A DNA stretch of 64,000 nt from Rubrivivax sp. (GTDB lineage: Bacteria; Pseudomonadota; Gammaproteobacteria; Burkholderiales; Burkholderiaceae_C). Position numbers and translations under genes: made by a program. The notes beneath the pieces were generated by a model. The model was not told the DNA's origin. It ran no database searches and saw nothing but the letters and a program-made list of their open reading frames with translations. Below, piece after piece: positions 9,535-18,816 of this stretch (positions are counted from its first letter, which is position 1; every line of letters begins with the position of its first letter). The DNA lies in NCBI GenBank assembly GCA_030681795.1, contig JAUXRG010000098.1, positions 100,732 through 164,731 of the forward strand. Reading direction: 5' to 3'.

Positions 9535-10425
9535 ATGGCTGTTTATAGCATGACGGGGTACGCCGGCGCGGCGTCCGAAGCGGCGGACGCCGCCCCTGCG
9601 GTGACCGTGGAAGCACGCTCGGTCAACGGACGCTTTCTCGACCTGGCCCTGCGCCTACCCGACGAATTGCGTGGTCTGGAGCCGGCGCTGCGTGAACTGC
9701 TTTCCGCGGCCTGCCGCCGCGGCAAGATCGAGCTGCGGGTCTCCACGTCCCGCGAAGCCGATGGTGCCTGGCCGTCGCCCACGCCTGAGCAGCTCAACCG
9801 CCTGTCGCGCCTGGAAGGCTCGGTCCAGTCCTGGCTGCCGCAGTCGCGGGGCTTGAGCGTCAACGAAGCCATGAACTGGTGCCGCGCCGGCGGCGCCGCC
9901 GTGCGGCTGGACGAACCGGCGCTGGCCGCCGCCAAGGCCTGCATCCAGGGCCTGCGCGAAGCGCGTGCCCGCGAGGGCGCCCGGCTGGTGGCGATGCTGC
10001 TCGAGCGTGTGACCCGGCTGCGCGAACTGGCCGCCCAGGCCGGCCCGCTATTGCCGCAGGTGGTGCAGCGCCAGCAGGCGCGCTTCCTCGAGCGCTGGAA
10101 CGAGGCCCTGGCCACCGTGCAGGCCGGTGCGGCGGTGCCCGCACAGTCGCTGCACGAGCGCGCGCTGGGCGAGGCCGCGGCCTACGCCATCCGCATCGAC
10201 GTGGCCGAAGAACTCTCACGACTGGCCTCACACCTCGACGAAATCGAGCGCCTGCTCCAGGCCGGCGGCGAGCTCGGCAAGCGGCTGGAATTCCTGATCC
10301 AGGAGCTGCAGCGCGAGGCCAATACCCTGGGCAGCAAGTCGGCCGCGCTGGAGCTCACCAACATCTCGGTGGAGATGAAGGTCGCCATCGAGCAGATGCG
10401 CGAGCAGGTGCAGAACATCGAGTAG
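9535..10425 (+). CDS. yicC: YicC-family endoribonuclease-like protein
   Basis: YicC proteins have recently been linked to RNA turnover, and the E. coli member acts as an endoribonuclease on small RNAs. The 296-aa product begins with the diagnostic 'MTGYA' segment, followed by '[12 protein letters not shown]' and '[13 protein letters not shown]'. The C-terminal DUF1732 region is clear in '[19 protein letters not shown]' and '[14 protein letters not shown]'. It is followed 38 bp later by gmk, the usual neighbour in proteobacteria, and is divergent from the kinase gene. Confidence 0.95.
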   Translation: MAVYSMTGYAGAASEAADAAPAVTVEARSVNGRFLDLALRLPDELRGLEPALRELLSAACRRGKIELRVSTSREADGAWPSPTPEQLNRLSRLEGSVQSWLPQSRGLSVNEAMNWCRAGGAAVRLDEPALAAAKACIQGLREARAREGARLVAMLLERVTRLRELAAQAGPLLPQVVQRQQARFLERWNEALATVQAGAAVPAQSLHERALGEAAAYAIRIDVAEELSRLASHLDEIERLLQAGGELGKRLEFLIQELQREANTLGSKSAALELTNISVEMKVAIEQMREQVQNIE

Positions 10426-10463
10426 TGCACCGGCGCAGCTGGCGTCTGGTGGAAAATCCGCGC

Positions 10464-11084
10464 ATGGAAACACCCGGCAACCTGTTCTGTGTGGCCGCGC
10501 CCAGCGGCGCTGGCAAGTCCAGTCTCGTGAAAGCCGTGCTGGAGCTCGACTCGCGGCTGGCGGTGTCGGTCTCGCACACCACGCGCTCGCCGCGCGGGCA
10601 GGAACTCGACGGCCGCGAATACTGGTTCGTCGGGGAGCCCGAGTTCCGCGCCATGGTCGAACGCGGCGAGTTCTTCGAGTGGGCGCAGGTGCATGGCCAC
10701 CTCTACGGCACCTCGCGCAAGGCCATCGAGGAGCGGCTGGCGCGCGGCGAAGACGTGGTGCTGGAAATCGATTGGCAGGGCGCGCTGCAGATCAAGCAGA
10801 TCTTCCCGCACGCCGTGCTCATCTTCGTCCTGCCACCGAGCTGGGACGAACTCGCCCAGCGCCTGAACCGCCGCGGCGAAGACCGCCTGGAGGTCATCGC
10901 CACGCGGCTGGCCAACGCGCGCACCGAGGTGGCCCAGGCCCGCCACTTCGACTTCGTTATAATCAACGCCTTGTTCGAGACGGCGCTGTTCGACCTGAAG
11001 ACGGTCGTTCACTCCCAGCGCCTCAAGTACGCCGCCCAGTTGCGCAACCGCTCGCAGGTCTTTGCGGCACTGGGCCTGGCCTGA
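10464..11084 (+). CDS. gmk: Guanylate kinase
   Basis: Guanylate kinase converts GMP to GDP with ATP. The 206-aa product has the P-loop '[13 protein letters not shown]', the GMP-binding region '[19 protein letters not shown]' and the lid/LID-adjacent '[13 protein letters not shown]'. The ATG at 10464 (METPGNLF) sets the P-loop close to the N-terminus as in the family. The longer open frame upstream overlaps yicC in another register. It lies between yicC and rpoZ, the standard order in many proteobacteria; supply of GDP/GTP fits with spoT just downstream. Confidence 0.98.
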   Translation: METPGNLFCVAAPSGAGKSSLVKAVLELDSRLAVSVSHTTRSPRGQELDGREYWFVGEPEFRAMVERGEFFEWAQVHGHLYGTSRKAIEERLARGEDVVLEIDWQGALQIKQIFPHAVLIFVLPPSWDELAQRLNRRGEDRLEVIATRLANARTEVAQARHFDFVIINALFETALFDLKTVVHSQRLKYAAQLRNRSQVFAALGLA

Positions 11085-11110
11085 AACCGACATCCACATC
11101 CAAGGCACCC

Positions 11111-11314
11111 ATGGCCCGCATCACCGTCGAAGATTGCCTCGTCAAGATCCCGAACCGCTTCCAGCTCGTGCTGGCCGCGACCTACCGCGCCCGCATGCTG
11201 AGCCAGGGCCACGCGCCGAAGATCGAGACCAAGAACAAGCCCGGCGTGACCGCGCTGCGCGAGATCGCCGCGGGAGAAATTGGCGTGGAGATGCTGCGCA
11301 AGGTGCCGATCTGA
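11111..11314 (+). CDS. rpoZ: RNA polymerase omega subunit
   Basis: Omega helps assemble RNA polymerase and contributes to a ppGpp-binding site. The 67-aa product '[20 protein letters not shown]...' matches the betaproteobacterial form, including '[11 protein letters not shown]' and '[11 protein letters not shown]'. It sits 26 bp after gmk and before spoT, the gmk-rpoZ-spoT order known from many proteobacteria, so ppGpp metabolism and one of its targets are adjacent. Confidence 0.97.
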   Translation: MARITVEDCLVKIPNRFQLVLAATYRARMLSQGHAPKIETKNKPGVTALREIAAGEIGVEMLRKVPI

Positions 11315-11336
11315 CCCGACCCTGAGCTCAAGCCCC

Positions 11337-11368
11337 ACGGGCGCCCGGTCATCGCGACGGGCGCCCGT
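11337..11368 (+). terminator. Candidate hairpin terminator after rpoZ
   Basis: Two copies of 'acgggcgcccg' flank a 9-base spacer shortly after the rpoZ stop codon and can form an 11-bp GC-rich stem. Only a weak T-rich stretch ('tctgcattt') follows. Each arm is also self-complementary. It would separate rpoZ from spoT, whose ATG follows about 55 bp later. Confidence 0.5.
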
Positions 11369-11422
11369 CTGCATTTGTGGGCCTGCCCTGCCCGCGCAGG
11401 CAATCCGCGCTAAATTCCGGGC

Positions 11423-13711
11423 ATGAGCCTGCGCTCCCTCGCCGCCGATTTGCTGCCTGCCGCCTTGCACGGGCTGCAGCGCGCGCCGCTGCAGCAGGTG
11501 GCACTGGAGCCCAGCACCGAGGCGTCGTCCTTCGCGACGTTGCTGGAGAAGCTCTCCTACCTGGCCAAGGTCGACCTGAAGCTCGTGCGCGAAGCCTACA
11601 AGTTCGCCGACGTGGCGCACCTGGGCCAGTACCGCGCCAGTGGGCAACCCTACATCACGCACCCGATCGCCGTGGCCGGCTTGTGCGCCGACTGGAAGCT
11701 CGATGCCCAGGCCATCATGGCCGCACTGATGCACGACACCATCGAGGACCAGGGCATCACCAAGGCCGAGCTGATCGAGAAGTTCGGTGCACCGACGGCC
11801 GATCTGGTGGACGGCCTGACCAAGCTCGACCGGCTGCACTTCAGCACCCGCGAAGAAAGCCAGGCCGAGAGCTTTCGCAAGATGCTGCTGGCGATGGCGC
11901 GCGACGTGCGCGTCATCCTCATCAAGCTGGCCGACCGGCTGCACAACATGCGCACGATGCAGGCGGTGGCGGCGGACAAGCGCCAGCGCATCGCACGCGA
12001 GACGCTCGACATCTACGCCCCCATCGCCCACCGCCTGGGCCTGAACCAGACCTACCGCGAGCTGCAAGAGCTGTGCTTCGCCATGCTCTATCCCTGGCGC
12101 CACGCTGCGCTGGCCAAGGCGGTGACGCGTGCTCGCGGCCACCGCCGCGACATCGTTGAGCGCGTGCAAAAGGACGTTGAGCGGGCTTTCGGGCAGCACA
12201 AGATGAAGGTCCGGGTCTCGGGGCGAGAGAAGACCATCTACGCCATCTACCGCAAGATGCACGAGAAGCATGCGGGCTTCGCGCAGGTGAGCGACGTCTT
12301 CGGCTTTCGCGTCGTCGTGCCCACGCTCACCGAGTGCTACGTCGCCCTGGGCGTGCTGCACCAGCTCTACAAGCCCGTGCCGGGCCGCTTCAAGGACTAC
12401 ATCGCCATCCCCAAGGCCAACGGCTACCAGAGCCTGCACACCACGCTGGTCAGCCCCCTGGGCACGGCCGTGGAGTTCCAGGTGCGCACCGAGGTCATGC
12501 ACGCGGTGGCCGAGAAGGGCATCGCCGCACACTGGCTGTACAAGGCCGGCGACAAGACCAGTGCCACGGCCGATGCGCAACGCCTGTCCACCATCTGGCT
12601 GCAGAGCCTGCTCGACATCCAGGACGAGACCCGCGACGCGGCCGAGTTCCTGGAACACGTGAAGATCGATCTCTACCCCGACGCGGTCTACGTCTTCACG
12701 CCACGCAGCAAGATCCTGGCGCTGCCGCGGGGTGCCACGCCGGTGGACTTCGCCTACGCCATCCACTCCGACGTGGGCCAGCACACCGTGGCGGCCAAGG
12801 TCAACGGCGAGTCCGTGGCCTTGCGCACCGTGCTCAAGAGCGGCGACGTGGTGGAGATCATCACCGCCCCGGGCGCGAACCCGCACCCGGGATGGCTGAG
12901 CATGGTGCACACCGGACGCGCTCGTTCGAAGATCCGCCAGCACCTGAAGAATATGGAGGGCGAGGAATCGCGCGCCTTGGGCGAGAAAATGCTCACCCAG
13001 GCCCTGCGTGCAGAAGGCCTGGCGCTGCCGTCCACCGACCCCAACGACGCGCAAGGCAGCGCGCTGTGGCAGCAGCTGGCACGCTGGAGCGGCAACCGCC
13101 ATCGTGGTGAACTGCTCGTGGACATCGGCCTTGGACGAAAGATCGCCACCATCGTGGCCAAGCGGCTGACGCAGATGATGGGCGAGCGCGGCATCAAGCC
13201 CGACGCCGTGACGCTCACCCTGGGCCGCTACGCTGCCGACGACGGCGCCCTGTCGCAAGGCGTGGTCTTCGTTGACGGCAGCGAAGGAGCCTCGATCTCC
13301 TTCGCCCATTGCTGCCGCCCCATTCCCGGCGACCAGATCGTCGGCTACCTGGGCCGCGGCGAGGGCCTGCTCGTGCATACCGTCGAGTGCCCCGCCGGCA
13401 AGCGCCTGTTCGAGCGCGACAGCGAGCGCTGGATGCAGGTCGAGTGGGCCGATGAACCCGTCCGCATCTTCGAAACCAGCCTGCACGTGCTGGTGAAAAA
13501 CGGCAAGGGTGTGCTGGCCCAGGTGGCCTCGGCGATCAGCGCCGCCGAGGCCGACATCACCCACATCGACATGGACCCCGAACCGATGGAAGAAAGCACC
13601 GAGCTGCGCCTGCTCGTCAGCGTGCGCGACCGCCTGCACCTGGCCGACGTGCTGCGCACGCTGCGGCGCTCTCCGGTGGTGCTGCGCGTGTCGCGCTACC
13701 GCATGACTTGA
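11423..13711 (+). CDS. spoT: Bifunctional (p)ppGpp synthetase/hydrolase SpoT
   Basis: The enzyme makes and degrades the stringent-response alarmone (p)ppGpp. The 762-aa product has an N-terminal HD hydrolase domain with 'YITHPIAVAGL' and the intact 'HDTIED' metal motif. The synthetase domain carries 'GRFKDYIAIPKANGYQSLHT', whose RFKD is the RXKD signature of bifunctional enzymes (RelA-type synthetases have EXDD). A TGS domain ('VYVFTPRSKILALPRGATPVDFAY', about residues 415-475) and a C-terminal ACT domain ('VASAISAAEADITHID') follow. Both activities therefore look intact. It follows rpoZ. Confidence 0.96.
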   Translation: MSLRSLAADLLPAALHGLQRAPLQQVALEPSTEASSFATLLEKLSYLAKVDLKLVREAYKFADVAHLGQYRASGQPYITHPIAVAGLCADWKLDAQAIMAALMHDTIEDQGITKAELIEKFGAPTADLVDGLTKLDRLHFSTREESQAESFRKMLLAMARDVRVILIKLADRLHNMRTMQAVAADKRQRIARETLDIYAPIAHRLGLNQTYRELQELCFAMLYPWRHAALAKAVTRARGHRRDIVERVQKDVERAFGQHKMKVRVSGREKTIYAIYRKMHEKHAGFAQVSDVFGFRVVVPTLTECYVALGVLHQLYKPVPGRFKDYIAIPKANGYQSLHTTLVSPLGTAVEFQVRTEVMHAVAEKGIAAHWLYKAGDKTSATADAQRLSTIWLQSLLDIQDETRDAAEFLEHVKIDLYPDAVYVFTPRSKILALPRGATPVDFAYAIHSDVGQHTVAAKVNGESVALRTVLKSGDVVEIITAPGANPHPGWLSMVHTGRARSKIRQHLKNMEGEESRALGEKMLTQALRAEGLALPSTDPNDAQGSALWQQLARWSGNRHRGELLVDIGLGRKIATIVAKRLTQMMGERGIKPDAVTLTLGRYAADDGALSQGVVFVDGSEGASISFAHCCRPIPGDQIVGYLGRGEGLLVHTVECPAGKRLFERDSERWMQVEWADEPVRIFETSLHVLVKNGKGVLAQVASAISAAEADITHIDMDPEPMEESTELRLLVSVRDRLHLADVLRTLRRSPVVLRVSRYRMT

Positions 13712-13737
13712 GCGCGCGGCGGCCCGCCGTCCCGGGG

Positions 13738-14310
13738 TCAGCCGGGCGCCGGGTAACGGACGGCCACGATCTCGATTTTCTCCACACCGCCGGGCGTGAG
13801 GAGTTGCACCTCGTCGCCCTCGCGCGCCTTGAGCAGGGCGCGCGCGATCGGCGAGACCCAGCTCACCTCGCCATGCAGGTTGTCGGCCTCGTCGATGCCC
13901 TTGATGGTGACCGTGCGTTCCCCGCCGCGCACCGTGGCGTAGGTGACGGCGGCACCGAAGAAGACCTGGTCGCTGCCCAGGTGGGCCGAGGGGTCGACCA
14001 CCTCGGCAATGCCCAGCCGCTTCGTCAGGAAACGAATGCGGCGGTCGATCTCGCGCAGGCGCTTCTTGCCGTAGAGGTAGTCGCCATTCTCCGAACGGTC
14101 GCCGTTCTTGGCGGCCCAGGAGACGGCCTCGACGACCTTGGGGCGTTCGCCATCGAGCAGCGTCATCAACTCCTCGCGCAAGCGGCGGTAGCCAGCGGGC
14201 GTGATGTAGTTGCGCGTGCCCGCAGGCAGGGCCGGCAAGCCTGGCGCATCGTCGTCATCGTCGGCGCTGTCGGCGCCGTCGGCGGCCTCTTTCACGAAGG
14301 CTTTGTTCAT
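13738..14310 (-). CDS. greB: Transcription elongation factor GreB
   Basis: GreB rescues backtracked RNA polymerase by stimulating transcript cleavage. The 190-aa product has the N-terminal coiled coil ('GYRRLREELMTLLDGERP', 'SENGDYLYGKKRLREIDRR') with the tip residues needed for cleavage, and the C-terminal FKBP-like domain ending 'SPIARALLKAREGDEVQL'. The N-terminus has an acidic extension of about 30 residues ('ADSADDDDDAP') longer than E. coli GreB. The ATG at 14310 (MNKAF) is used. It is convergent with spoT and divergent from the metallo-hydrolase gene. Confidence 0.93.
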   Translation of the reverse strand: MNKAFVKEAADGADSADDDDDAPGLPALPAGTRNYITPAGYRRLREELMTLLDGERPKVVEAVSWAAKNGDRSENGDYLYGKKRLREIDRRIRFLTKRLGIAEVVDPSAHLGSDQVFFGAAVTYATVRGGERTVTIKGIDEADNLHGEVSWVSPIARALLKAREGDEVQLLTPGGVEKIEIVAVRYPAPG

Positions 14311-14362
14311 GGCCCGGCCATTGTGGCAGCGAGACCGAGGGACGCACCAGAATGCGGGCGCG

Positions 14363-15289
14363 ATGATGAACCCTGCCCCACCCCTTGCCGGCCTGACGAT
14401 CTTCGAGCGCGGCTGGCTGTCCTCGAACAATGTCCTGCTGCATGGAGAGGGCGCAGGCGCGGTGCTGCTGGACACCGGCCACGTGCTGCACGCCGGGCAG
14501 ACCGTCGGCCTGGTGCGCCCGGCGCTGCGTGGCGAGACGCTGGCCGGCGTCGTCAACACCCACCTGCACTCGGACCACTGCGGTGGCAACGCCACGCTGC
14601 GGCGTGAATTCGCCTGCACCATCACCATCCCCCCCGGGCAATGGGCCGCCGTGGGGGCCTGGGATGAAGTGGCGCTGAGCTACACGCCCACCGGCCAGCG
14701 CTGCGAGCGTTTCGTGGCCGACACCTGCATCGAACCCGGGCAGACATTGAGCGTGGGCCGCCAGCGCTGGCAAGCCTTCGCTGCGCCGGGGCACGACCCT
14801 CATTCGATCATCCTCTTCAACGCCGCCACAGGCGTGGTCGTCACCGCCGACGCGCTGTGGGAGAGAGGCTTCGGCGTGGTCTTCCCCGAACTCGAGGGCG
14901 AGCCCGCTTTCGACGATGTGGCACGGACGCTCGATCTCATCGAGTCGCTGGATGCGCGCTGGGCCGTCCCCGGACACGGTGCGCCCTTCGGCGACCTGCG
15001 CGGTGCCTTGCAGCGTGCGCGGCAGTTGCTGACCCGAGTGCGCGCCGATCCGGCTCGCCATGCCCGGCATGCCGTCAAGGCACTGCTCAAGTACCACCTG
15101 ATGGAAGTACAGCAGCAGCCCTGGTCCGATCTGCTGTCCTGGTTTTCCAGTGCGACGCTTTACGAAACGATCTGGCGGCGCATGGGCCGGCCCGCGGGCA
15201 GCCTGCCGGCCTTTGCGCAAGTCATCCTCGGCGAACTCGTCGCCGGCGGCACGCTGGCGCTGCGCGACGGGACGGTGTTCAACTCTTGA
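14363..15289 (+). CDS. MBL-fold metallo-hydrolase
   Basis: This 308-aa metallo-beta-lactamase-fold hydrolase has the zinc-binding 'THLHSDHCGGN' (HxHxDH), the bridging Asp in 'VVTADALWE', an upstream His in 'APGHDPHS' and a late His in 'VPGHGAPFG'. These suit a dinuclear metal site, but the substrate cannot be told from sequence. A C-terminal helical region (about residues 230-308) resembles that of hydrolases related to glyoxalase II/BaeB-like enzymes. The first of two adjacent ATGs (14363) is used. It is 52 bp from the divergent greB start. Confidence 0.88.
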   Translation: MMNPAPPLAGLTIFERGWLSSNNVLLHGEGAGAVLLDTGHVLHAGQTVGLVRPALRGETLAGVVNTHLHSDHCGGNATLRREFACTITIPPGQWAAVGAWDEVALSYTPTGQRCERFVADTCIEPGQTLSVGRQRWQAFAAPGHDPHSIILFNAATGVVVTADALWERGFGVVFPELEGEPAFDDVARTLDLIESLDARWAVPGHGAPFGDLRGALQRARQLLTRVRADPARHARHAVKALLKYHLMEVQQQPWSDLLSWFSSATLYETIWRRMGRPAGSLPAFAQVILGELVAGGTLALRDGTVFNS

Positions 15290-15340
15290 ATCCCTGGTCC
15301 GCCCGGGCCCCACGGCGACGCGGGCGGCTTCAGGCTGCGT

Positions 15341-15631
15341 TCAGCGCACCTTGCCCAGCAGTTTCTGCACTTCTTCGAGCACGGCGCCCAGCGCATCCCG
15401 TTGGCGTGGGCTCAGATCCACGCGCGACCGCAGCTGCTCCTCCATGAAGCACACGGCCATCCTCGCGTAGGCGCTGTCCACGGCCCTGCGCACGGCGTCC
15501 ATCTGGCGGGCGATGTCCATGCACCCCTCGCCTTCCTCGACCATGCGCTGAATCCCGCGCAAGTGGCCCTCGGCACGCCGCAGGCGGTTGAGAAGCTCGG
15601 TTCGGTGCGCGGCGTCGGCAAGTCTGGACAT
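15341..15631 (-). CDS. CsoR/FrmR-family (DUF156) repressor with unusual ligand set
   Basis: This 96-aa all-helical DNA-binding protein belongs to the family sensing Cu(I), Ni(II), formaldehyde or persulfide. Family features are 'LNRLRRAEGHLRGIQRMVEEG' followed by the first ligand Cys in 'EGCMDIARQMDAVRRAV'. In CsoR, FrmR and RcnR a His lies 25 residues after that Cys; here that position is Phe and the residue just before it is Cys ('AVCFME'). The inducer is therefore uncertain. The ATG at 15631 gives the standard length; the frame extends upstream without homology. No exporter or dehydrogenase gene lies beside it. Confidence 0.85.
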   Translation of the reverse strand: MSRLADAAHRTELLNRLRRAEGHLRGIQRMVEEGEGCMDIARQMDAVRRAVDSAYARMAVCFMEEQLRSRVDLSPRQRDALGAVLEEVQKLLGKVR

Positions 15632-15698
15632 GGGGAAGTGCTCGATCAGAGGCCTGCCTGATGCCAGCGCTTCTCGATGCCAGGCGGCCACGACATGG

Positions 15699-16166
15699 CT
15701 AGCGACCGCAGGCCGGCTCAACCATGGCCGACAGGTAGGCCTGACAGAACTCGGGCGGCATTCTGCGCGCCCGCCCGCTGCTGAGCTCGATGCAGACCAG
15801 AAGCCAGACGCCGCGAAGCACCGTGGCCTGGTCACGCTGGCGGATCACCTGAAATCGGCGCTGCAGCGTCAGCTTGCCATCGCTGGCCACCAGCCAGGTG
15901 GCGATGGTGAGCTCGTCGTGCAGTGCCGTGGGCAGCAGGTAGTCGTACTCGCCGCGGCGGATCGCCATCGCACGGTCGAGCCGCCGGTAGTCGTCCAGAG
16001 CCAGTCCCAGCGAACCCGAGTGCGCCCATGCCACCCTCTCGCACCACTGCACATAGACCGCATTGTTGGTGTGGTTCAAGCCGTCGATCTCATCGGCCTG
16101 CGGCATGACCTGCAGGGTGAACGGGTGCGCAAAGTCCCAGGCCATCGGTGCTGTCGGTTCACTCAC
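15699..16166 (-). CDS. Acyl-CoA thioesterase of the 4HBT hot-dog family
   Basis: The 155-aa product resembles YbgC/FcbC-type thioesterases, which hydrolyse acyl-CoA thioesters. The hot-dog signature is 'IDGLNHTNNAVYVQWCERVAW', in which Asp, His, the Asn pair and the aromatic positions match the family (usually DxxGHVNNxxY). The long helix 'NNAVYVQWCERVAWAHSG' follows. It stands alone between the CsoR-like gene and a large regulator. The substrate is not predictable. Confidence 0.88.
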   Translation of the reverse strand: MSEPTAPMAWDFAHPFTLQVMPQADEIDGLNHTNNAVYVQWCERVAWAHSGSLGLALDDYRRLDRAMAIRRGEYDYLLPTALHDELTIATWLVASDGKLTLQRRFQVIRQRDQATVLRGVWLLVCIELSSGRARRMPPEFCQAYLSAMVEPACGR

Positions 16167-16322
16167 GGGGCATGATAGCCACGCGCCGGGCGGTTCGAGA
16201 AGTCGAGGTCAGGAGAATCTCGGGACTCCCAGGCGGTCGAAGCAGGCCATGGGCATCACCCGGTTCAGACCCATGCGGCCATTGCGCCACCAGCGTCTTG
16301 CATTGCCGGCAACGCGTGCGGC

Positions 16323-18767
16323 TCAGGCCTGCAGCCAGCCCCGCAGCTCGCCGATGGCCGGCTCGTAGGCCAGCGCGGCGCCTTCGGCCAGTGCGGCGGC
16401 GTAGGCAGGCTCGCCCAGGCGCTGCCGCGCCTGGGCCAGGTGCGGCGCCAGGAACGCCGCATCGACGACATCGCGCCGGCGCCCCATCTGCAGGGTGTGC
16501 ACTTCGGCGGCCCCATCGAAACGCGCCGCACGTTCGCATTGCCCCAGGTGCGCGGCCAGTCCGGCGCAGACCTCCATCACCACCAGGCGCCCACGGCGCG
16601 AATCCAGCTCGTCGCAGATCGCCAGCGACTCGACCAACTGCGCCCGGGCCTGCGGGGCCTGGCCACGGGCCACCGCCACCATGGCCAGGTTGTTCAGGGC
16701 GATCATCACCGACAGGCGGTCGCCATCGGCGCGCGCGAGTTGCAGGCCTTCTTCGTACAGCGGCGCGGCGGCATCCGCCCGCCCTTCCAGGCGTTCGAGC
16801 TCGGCCAGGTGGCCCAGCACCAGGCGCCTGAGCGCCCGGTTGTCGCCCTGCTGCCCGGCCAGCGCCACAGCCTCTTCCATGCAGGCCCGCGCACCCGCGC
16901 GGTCGTCCAGGCTCATGCGGGCGTAGCCCAGGCGGGCCAGGGCCTCCGCCACAGGCGCCGCCGCACCGCAGGCCCGGCCCAGGGCGACGCTGCGAGACAG
17001 CAACTCGGCGGCCTCCAGGTCGAGGCCGCGGTAGGCAGCCAGCCGGCCCGCGTGCAGCAGCGCTTCGGCCTGCAGGCCTGCGAACTTCTCCGCGCCCGGC
17101 CGCGCCAGGGCCTCCAGGGTCACGCGCTGGCCCTGCACCAGCAGGCTGCGGCTGAGCCAGTAACGCATCAGCGCGTTGACCAGGCGCAGTCCCTTCTCGG
17201 CACCCTGCGGCAGGCTGTCGCAGGCGCTGTGCGCAGCCAACAGGTTGTCGCGGTCGAGCTCGAGCCGGTCCAGCCACTGGCCTTGCTGCGGGCCCTCCAG
17301 TGGCGCGCGTGCTGCCAGCGCCAGGGCCAGGAAGAAGACCAGGTGGCGCTCGCGCAGCGCCGCGTCTTCGCCCGCACCAGCCAGTTGCTCGAGTGCGTGC
17401 TGGCGCACCGTCTCGAGCAGGCGAAACCGCGGCTCGCCCGCAGGCCCGATCTCGGCCGTGACCATCGACTTGTCCACCAGCGCGCCCAATGCGTCGAGCA
17501 CATCCCACTCGTCGATCTCGGCCGCGGCCGCGACCTGCTGCGCCGCCTCCAGACCAAAGCTGCCGGCCATCACCCCCAGGCGCCGATAGACCACCTGCTG
17601 CGGCGGCGTCAGCAGGTCGTGGCTCCACTCCAGCGCGGCGCGCAGGGTGCGGTGGCGCGGCGGCAGGTCGCGCGCGCCACCGGTGAGCAGGCGCAGCCGC
17701 TCGCCCAGGCGCAGGCGCAGCCCCTCCACGCCCAGCAGCGGCACGCGCGCGGCGGCCAGCTCGATGGCCAGCGCAATGCCGTCGAGCTGGCGGCAGATGT
17801 CCACCGCCGCCGCCACGTTGGTGGCGTTGAGCGCGAAGTGCTGGTCGGCCGCGCGGGCGCGCTCTTCGAACAATTGCAGCGCGCCGGCATCGCGCGCCTG
17901 CTCCAGCGTACTGGCAGCGCCGGCGGCCGGCAGCGCCAGCGTGGCCAGGCGATAGACCTGCTCGCACGACAGCCTGAGCGGCTCCTGGCTGGTGGCCAGC
18001 AGGCGCAGCTGCGGCGCCTGGGCCAGCAGCGCGGCCGCCAGCTCGGCCACCGGGCGCTGCAGGTGCTCGCAGTTGTCCAGCACGAGCAGCAGTTGCCGCG
18101 CCTGCAGGCTGGCGGCCAATGCCGCCAGGCCCGGGCCCGCACCCAGGCTCAGGTGCAGCGCGCCGGCCAAGGCCGGCAGCAAATGCGCGGCGTCGGTGAG
18201 CGGCGCCAGGTCGATGGTGCAGACACCGTCCCTGTATTCGCCTTGCAGGGCCTGCGCCAGGGTGCGCACCAGCGCGGTCTTGCCGACCCCGCCGGCACCC
18301 ACCACGCAGACCAGGCGATGCGTGGCCAACAACGCGCGCAAGGCCCGCAGATCGGCCGCGCGGCCGAACAGGGGCGGCAAAGCGACGCTCGCCGCCGCGG
18401 CCGCCGCGGCCGTCGCACCAGGCTCCACGGCGCTCACCACTGCAGCCCAGGCCGGCGTGGGCGGGTCGGTCTCGACCAGGCTGAACTGGTAGCCCCGGCC
18501 CGGCACGGTGGTGATGGCCTGCGGCCCGAGCAGCTTGCGCAGGGCCGAGACATGCACCTGCAGGTTGTTCTCTTCGACCACCAGGCCAGGCCAGACCAGG
18601 TCGAGCAGCTCGTTCTTGCCGACCACCCGATCGCGCCGCTCGACCAGGGCCAGCAGCAGGTCGAAGGCGCGCGAGCCCAGCGCCGCTGGCTGGCCGGCAA
18701 TGAGCAGCTGGCGCGTGGCCGGCCTCAGCACACAGCGGCCGAACGCCCGCTCATCCCGGCTGCGCAT
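16323..18767 (-). CDS. Large ATPase/TPR transcriptional regulator with winged-helix domain
   Basis: The 814-aa protein has an N-terminal OmpR/CadC-type winged helix ('LGSRAFDLLLALVERRDRVV' to 'TTVPGRGYQFSLVE', residues about 10-100), an AAA/NB-ARC-like ATPase with P-loop 'VVGAGGVGKTALVRTL' and Walker B 'LLLVLDNCEHL', and a long helical repeat region of TPR type (about residues 470-800). This architecture is shared with signal-integrating regulators, but the signal and targets are unknown. The ATG at 18767 is preferred over a TTG at 18809. It is divergent from a methyltransferase gene, with palindromes in the intergenic space that may be its operator. Confidence 0.9.
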   Translation of the reverse strand: MRSRDERAFGRCVLRPATRQLLIAGQPAALGSRAFDLLLALVERRDRVVGKNELLDLVWPGLVVEENNLQVHVSALRKLLGPQAITTVPGRGYQFSLVETDPPTPAWAAVVSAVEPGATAAAAAAASVALPPLFGRAADLRALRALLATHRLVCVVGAGGVGKTALVRTLAQALQGEYRDGVCTIDLAPLTDAAHLLPALAGALHLSLGAGPGLAALAASLQARQLLLVLDNCEHLQRPVAELAAALLAQAPQLRLLATSQEPLRLSCEQVYRLATLALPAAGAASTLEQARDAGALQLFEERARAADQHFALNATNVAAAVDICRQLDGIALAIELAAARVPLLGVEGLRLRLGERLRLLTGGARDLPPRHRTLRAALEWSHDLLTPPQQVVYRRLGVMAGSFGLEAAQQVAAAAEIDEWDVLDALGALVDKSMVTAEIGPAGEPRFRLLETVRQHALEQLAGAGEDAALRERHLVFFLALALAARAPLEGPQQGQWLDRLELDRDNLLAAHSACDSLPQGAEKGLRLVNALMRYWLSRSLLVQGQRVTLEALARPGAEKFAGLQAEALLHAGRLAAYRGLDLEAAELLSRSVALGRACGAAAPVAEALARLGYARMSLDDRAGARACMEEAVALAGQQGDNRALRRLVLGHLAELERLEGRADAAAPLYEEGLQLARADGDRLSVMIALNNLAMVAVARGQAPQARAQLVESLAICDELDSRRGRLVVMEVCAGLAAHLGQCERAARFDGAAEVHTLQMGRRRDVVDAAFLAPHLAQARQRLGEPAYAAALAEGAALAYEPAIGELRGWLQA

Positions 18768-18816
18768 CGTCTCTTCAGGCACACAGCCCCCCGGCCCGGA
18801 ACCCCGCAAGCGGCCA

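Noticed and set aside
11009..13639. 876-aa open frame opposite spoT
   Set aside because: Antisense shadow of spoT; no domain is visible.
15299..15327. Hairpin CCGCCCG...CGGGCGG after the metallo-hydrolase gene
   Set aside because: Seven-bp stem with a 15-base loop and no T-run; such pairs are frequent by chance in GC-rich DNA.
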